A stretch of 8,407 nucleotides of DNA from an uncultured Terrimonas sp. (lineage in GTDB: Bacteria > Bacteroidota > Bacteroidia > Chitinophagales > Chitinophagaceae). A model generated the notes under the pieces. It was not told the origin of the DNA, searched no databases, and was given only the letters and a program-made list of their open reading frames with translations. The number at the start of each line of letters is the position of its first letter. Within the stretch, counting starts at the first letter, position 1. This document shows, one piece after another, positions 6,601 to 8,407 of the stretch. A program made the translations under genes and the position numbers. The stretch lies in NCBI GenBank assembly GCA_946886925.1, contig CAMPJQ010000089.1:1-8407 (forward strand). Direction: 5' to 3'.

Positions 6601-7365
6601 CTGCGCCGTACCAAAGAACAGGTTGCAAAAGATCTTCCCGAAAAAACAGAAACGATCCTGTTTTGCGAAATGCAGGCCGAGCAAAGAGAAATTTATGAAG
6701 CTTTCCGAAACGACTACCGGAATAAGATATTGGGTGTAATCAATGAACAGGGTATTGAGCGTTCGCAGTTAACCATTTTGCAGGGGTTAATGAAACTGAG
6801 ACAGATCTGCGACTCTCCCGCAATTATGAATGAACCGGAGAAATATCCCAATCATTCCATCAAGCTGGAAGAAATAGCAAGAGAGATCACCGAAAATATA
6901 AGCAATCATAAAGCGCTTGTATTTTCACAATTCCTGGGCATGCTTGCCCTGATCAAGGATAAGCTCAAAACATTGGAAGTACCCTTTGAATATTTCGACG
7001 GAAGCACCCCGGCACACGAAAGAGAAAAGGCGATCAACCGCTTTCAGAGCGACGATACCTGCAGGGCATTTTTAATTTCGCTTAAAGCTGGTGGTGTGGG
7101 ATTGAATCTTACCGCGGCCGATTATGTATATATTGTTGACCCGTGGTGGAATCCGGCCGTAGAGCAACAGGCTATTGACCGTACACACCGTATCGGACAG
7201 ACGAAAAACATTTTTGCCTATCGCATGATATGCAAAGACACCATTGAAGATAAGATACTTCAGTTGCAGGAAAAAAAGCGTTCTTTAGCCAGAGACCTGA
7301 TCGCAGACGATAACACTTTTGTCAAGAGTCTTTCGAGGGATGATGTAGAATATCTTTTCAGTTGA
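3601..7365 (+). CDS. SNF2-family DNA-dependent ATPase with two SWIM zinc-finger motifs
   Basis: This 1254-residue protein is a bacterial SWI2/SNF2 ATPase expected to translocate on or remodel nucleic acid or nucleoprotein. The N-terminus has a SWIM finger C73-x-C75-x7-C83-x-H85 (CTCPYNLGDICRH) and a second with identical spacing, C184-x-C186-x7-C194-x-H196 (CKCDEQEHPLCVH). A long region (about 240-780) without an obvious catalytic motif follows, probably the bacterial SNF2-associated region. The C-terminal motor is complete: LRPYQVAGYHWL (793-804), Walker A DDMGLGKT (818-825), motif Ia VVCPTTLMFNW (846-856), motif II DESQ (915-918), motif III LSGTPLQN (942-949), LVFSQF (1106-1111), motif V LKAGGVGLNLTAADYV (1161-1176) and motif VI ending QQAIDRTHRIGQ (1189-1200). 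All key ATPase residues are present, so it should be active. The ATG at 3601 gives a normal N-terminus. It is flanked by terminators and probably transcribed alone. Confidence 0.95.
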   Translation: MALPHLIKFVYNNGTDEVIRRGKKIHSIGYVELMEHDDLLGSVTFRVKDDSYATFYKVYVQKYKDPKGLSVRCTCPYNLGDICRHETAALLQLQELLDKNVLGEKDVLYHQRHTVIKMRDIELKSIRLLSSPDIYEESEKILQKQKANIISAANERVEANLVYNGESFPLVIQKNEERNFDTSCKCDEQEHPLCVHKVALFLQLLNAYGPYYFDSIRNWDKQKNKLLEAYGYSLDDDLTGKFEFTYKDGKPFLRVLDPSIKRADPVAGGLLKSRTAVPEQEPVIAEEEVLLPGEIINRIGVVFNETKGVYPYFGLDAISGEINDSGTGFSGKIEKLDITKFVNADQYTDPDKQLLQQIRKLNEAEVNKYVSRNSPFSGIWENIIHHEDDDLPEETKSLITEYWYPKLLKLFNEQKDNPLIYFLPHRKNFITSNLLPVQLSDETATPVFHVNTQKTKVEIACYVQVNGAEVPLQENEWNSYMVFKYADTFYNWNRQEDIMEIERFAQKEHLLIGDEDWPDYLKKVIIPLTKDYKVRFDANLVQEVKDGDPEVKVLLQEKGDYLLFVPVFSYKGFETRFNAKDIITLPVNDKVLEIHRNRQVELQFIKKLESLHSNFIHPEGAATLALKGADVLKNNWFFLFVDSMKEMNVPVVGFDVLKNFRFNTARPSTEIHISSGMDWFDAKVKVVFGGQQVSIDEIKRALVNKQQFVQLNDGTLGILPEGWLKKYSLLFRVGEGKNNSLRLSKYHLSVIDELYEERNEAEVLIELEEKYNRLRGFNRIKEIDPPPALAHILRPYQVAGYHWLNYLSEVGWGGILADDMGLGKTVQALSFLQFYRDTHESLKAIVVCPTTLMFNWENEIKKFTPDLTYYIHHGGDRGRNKEVFNAYNVIITTYGTLRSDIKLLTEMHFDYVILDESQAIKNPQSKVTRAAGLLVSKNRLCLSGTPLQNNTFDIYAQMNFLNPGMLGSVEYFRNEFATPIDKFGEQDRKEHLKKLLYPFILRRTKEQVAKDLPEKTETILFCEMQAEQREIYEAFRNDYRNKILGVINEQGIERSQLTILQGLMKLRQICDSPAIMNEPEKYPNHSIKLEEIAREITENISNHKALVFSQFLGMLALIKDKLKTLEVPFEYFDGSTPAHEREKAINRFQSDDTCRAFLISLKAGGVGLNLTAADYVYIVDPWWNPAVEQQAIDRTHRIGQTKNIFAYRMICKDTIEDKILQLQEKKRSLARDLIADDNTFVKSLSRDDVEYLFS

Positions 7366-7382
7366 TTGTATTCCTTTACAAC

Positions 7383-7409
7383 AAAAAAACCACCCATAAA
7401 AGAGTGGTT
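7383..7409 (-). terminator. Rho-independent terminator, better on the - strand, possibly bidirectional
   Basis: AACCACCC (7388-7395) pairs with GAGTGGTT (7402-7409) with one internal mismatch around the loop ATAAAA. Seven consecutive A at 7383-7389 become a T-tract after the hairpin when read on the - strand. On the + strand the hairpin starts 22 nt after the SNF2 stop but is followed only by GGTGCATTTTG, so it is a poorer terminator in that direction. The orientation suggests a - strand transcript entering from higher coordinates. Confidence 0.7.
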
Positions 7410-7448
7410 GGTGCATTTTGTGACTATAGAGATTGGGAACAATACCCA

Positions 7449-7595
7449 TTACAAACTTTCTAAATCTTCCTTTCCCCGCCTTTTTTTATGATAGTATTTA
7501 ATGGGATAAAAGTCGGGACGTTGCATAATTTTATTCAGCAAACTGAAAAACAACCTGTTAATATCGAACGGCTTTCTCGTTGTAAAAGAATTCAT
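7449..7595 (-). CDS. Possible small basic hypothetical protein (48 aa)
   Basis: An ATG at 7595 (reading down) opens a 48-residue frame that begins MNSFTTRKPFDINRLFFSLL and ends GKEDLESL. The N-terminal half could form an amphipathic or hydrophobic helix (INRLFFSLLNKIM). The C-terminal half is aromatic and strongly basic (PDFYPIKYYHKKRRGK). I do not recognise a family. Three things support a real gene: an A/T-rich leader of the kind Bacteroidota use for initiation, a good terminator 39 nt after the TAA on the same strand, and the otherwise unexplained 372-bp gap between two + strand genes. An in-frame ATG at 7655 would give 68 residues, but the added stretch is more AT-rich and looks like intergenic DNA. 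No clear -7/-33 promoter is visible on this strand. It may be non-coding RNA or chance. Confidence 0.4.
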   Translation of the reverse strand: MNSFTTRKPFDINRLFFSLLNKIMQRPDFYPIKYYHKKRRGKEDLESL

Positions 7596-7705
7596 GATGG
7601 CTATTTTAATAATTATTGGATGAAGTGGATTTATAAATAACGCAGCATCAAACATTTTATTATATTTCAGGGTGAGATGTTAATTAAGGTTAAAGCAATA
7701 GCAGC

Positions 7706-7741
7706 ATGAAAGAGGTAAAATATATTTTTGTAGCTACATGA
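7706..7741 (+). other. Possible 11-codon leader ORF overlapping the kinase start
   Basis: ATG at 7706 reads MKEVKYIFVAT and stops at TGA 7739-7741, so the stop overlaps the kinase ATG as ATGA (7738-7741). This geometry allows translational coupling. It conflicts with the promoter-like box at 7723-7730, which lies inside the mini-ORF: a transcript from that box would not contain its start codon. It could also be chance. Confidence 0.15.
7723..7730 (+). promoter_or_regulatory. Bacteroidota -7 box upstream of the sensor kinase
   Basis: TATTTTTG is an exact match to TAnnTTTG and ends 7 nt before the kinase ATG. With the usual start site a few bases downstream, the message would have a leader of only about 3-5 nt. 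A TTG at the -33 position is not apparent. Confidence 0.4.
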
Positions 7742-8407
7742 ACCGAAAATTCAGCATATCAGTTGGTTTAATGGTAGCAGCTATCGTTTTAATAGCTGCC
7801 TTCCAGGTGTATTGGATCGTTATAAAAATTAACGAAGAGAAAAGAGTGCTTCGCTTTCGTACCAATGTAATATTCCGTGAATCTGTTTTCGATCTTCAGT
7901 CTTCCAAGCTAAAGTTAGACAGTACCTCCAGGTTGCGTTATGGTTTACCCCCTGATATAGCCCGGTTTACAGAAACGATAAGAAAGCGCGTGAGCGATTC
8001 TTTTTACACCATCCCCCCGCAACCCACGCGCAATTCCATTATTACAGTGGAAAGATCTGCAGGTTCTATGCCAGACGATACCGCGCTACGCAGAAGTTAT
8101 AAGGCCGGCGGGCGCTTTTTTGAATTTTTGATTGGCATAGATTCTCTCCAGGATTCGCTGCGGGTTATAGATATCCGGGACGCATACACAAAAAACCTGC
8201 AGAAAGAAGATATAAATGTTCCCTTTTCCATTATGAGAAAAGAGGAGTCTGAAGTAAAACGCAACGGGCAATCGCGGCCCGAATGGAATAAGGCCACCAT
8301 TGGGTTTACCCATCCGATCAGCTACCAGGTGCAATTAGGCAATATCTTTAATTATATATTTGAAAAAATTTTACCGCAAATTATTTTTTCAATTTTTCTC
8401 ATCGGAC
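7738..8407 (+). CDS. Sensor histidine kinase, N-terminal part (runs off the window)
   Basis: The frame is open from ATG 7738 to the window end, giving 223 residues with no stop; an in-frame TAG at 7699-7701 precedes the start. Residues 8-29 (SVGLMVAAIVLIAAFQVYWIVI) form a transmembrane helix after a short basic N-terminus. Residues 30-210 are polar and would be periplasmic, and a second membrane helix begins around residue 211 (ILPQIIFSIFLIG) where the window stops. The QVYWI motif at the end of the first helix, a roughly 180-residue sensor segment and the conserved ISYQVQLGNIFNYIFEKILP entry to the second helix match, from memory, HAMP-less two-transmembrane sensor kinases common in Chitinophagaceae. 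Their DHp and ATPase domains would follow outside the window. The catalytic His cannot be seen, so the kinase assignment is an inference. The signal sensed is unknown. A response regulator gene is expected downstream. Confidence 0.75.
   Translation, partial: MNRKFSISVGLMVAAIVLIAAFQVYWIVIKINEEKRVLRFRTNVIFRESVFDLQSSKLKLDSTSRLRYGLPPDIARFTETIRKRVSDSFYTIPPQPTRNSIITVERSAGSMPDDTALRRSYKAGGRFFEFLIGIDSLQDSLRVIDIRDAYTKNLQKEDINVPFSIMRKEESEVKRNGQSRPEWNKATIGFTHPISYQVQLGNIFNYIFEKILPQIIFSIFLIG

Noticed and set aside
3601..7365. Restriction-modification or DISARM/Druantia-like defence role for the SNF2 protein
   Set aside because: SNF2 helicases occur in such systems, but no methyltransferase, nuclease or phospholipase D gene is adjacent, and the flanking genes are housekeeping genes.
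7428..7451. TGGG/CCCA small hairpin near 7435-7448
   Set aside because: The stem is only 4 bp with no T-tract or conserved motif, so it is not distinguishable from chance.
8086..8334. Open frames on the - strand under the sensor kinase
   Set aside because: They lie inside a well-supported + strand coding region and show no recognisable protein features.

Overview
The window looks like core chromosome of a Bacteroidota bacterium, most likely Chitinophagaceae or a close relative. The reasons are moderate-to-low GC, protein sequences that match my memory of Bacteroidota orthologues, almost no Shine-Dalgarno sequences, A/T-rich leaders and several TAnnTTTG-like -7 boxes. The genus assignment is an inference from protein style, not a database result.

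All the well-supported genes are on the + strand. In order they are: the 3' end of a PfkB-family sugar/nucleoside kinase (1-198); an intergenic stretch with a 37-bp palindromic element (236-272); a gamma-class carbonic anhydrase-like hexapeptide protein (388-924); a 143-bp gap with degenerate heptamer repeats; gcvT, the T-protein of the glycine cleavage system (1068-2183); a small SRPBCC-fold protein (2207-2680); comB, a 2-phosphosulfolactate phosphatase family protein (2744-3478); a gap with a weak terminator and a promoter-like box; a very large SNF2-family ATPase with two SWIM zinc-finger motifs (3601-7365); and the 5' part of a two-transmembrane sensor histidine kinase that runs off the window (7738-8407).

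The 372-bp gap 7366-7737 is not empty. It holds a rho-independent terminator whose T-tract is on the - strand, a possible 48-residue - strand small protein that this terminator would serve, and the kinase promoter region with a clear TAnnTTTG box. It also holds an 11-codon mini-ORF that overlaps the kinase start by ATGA.

Functionally the genes are mostly housekeeping. gcvT, the SRPBCC gene and comB are closely spaced and may be one transcript. GcvT acts in one-carbon metabolism, ComB acts on 2-phospho-hydroxyacids, and the SRPBCC protein has no assigned ligand. The SNF2 protein is probably a single-gene unit for nucleic-acid remodelling. I see no mobile element, CRISPR array, tRNA, rRNA or defence island. 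I did not find a clearly new multi-gene system. The items most worth a second look are the twin-SWIM SNF2 protein, the small - strand ORF with its own terminator, the palindromic repeat, the orphan ComB and the nearly leaderless promoter arrangements.
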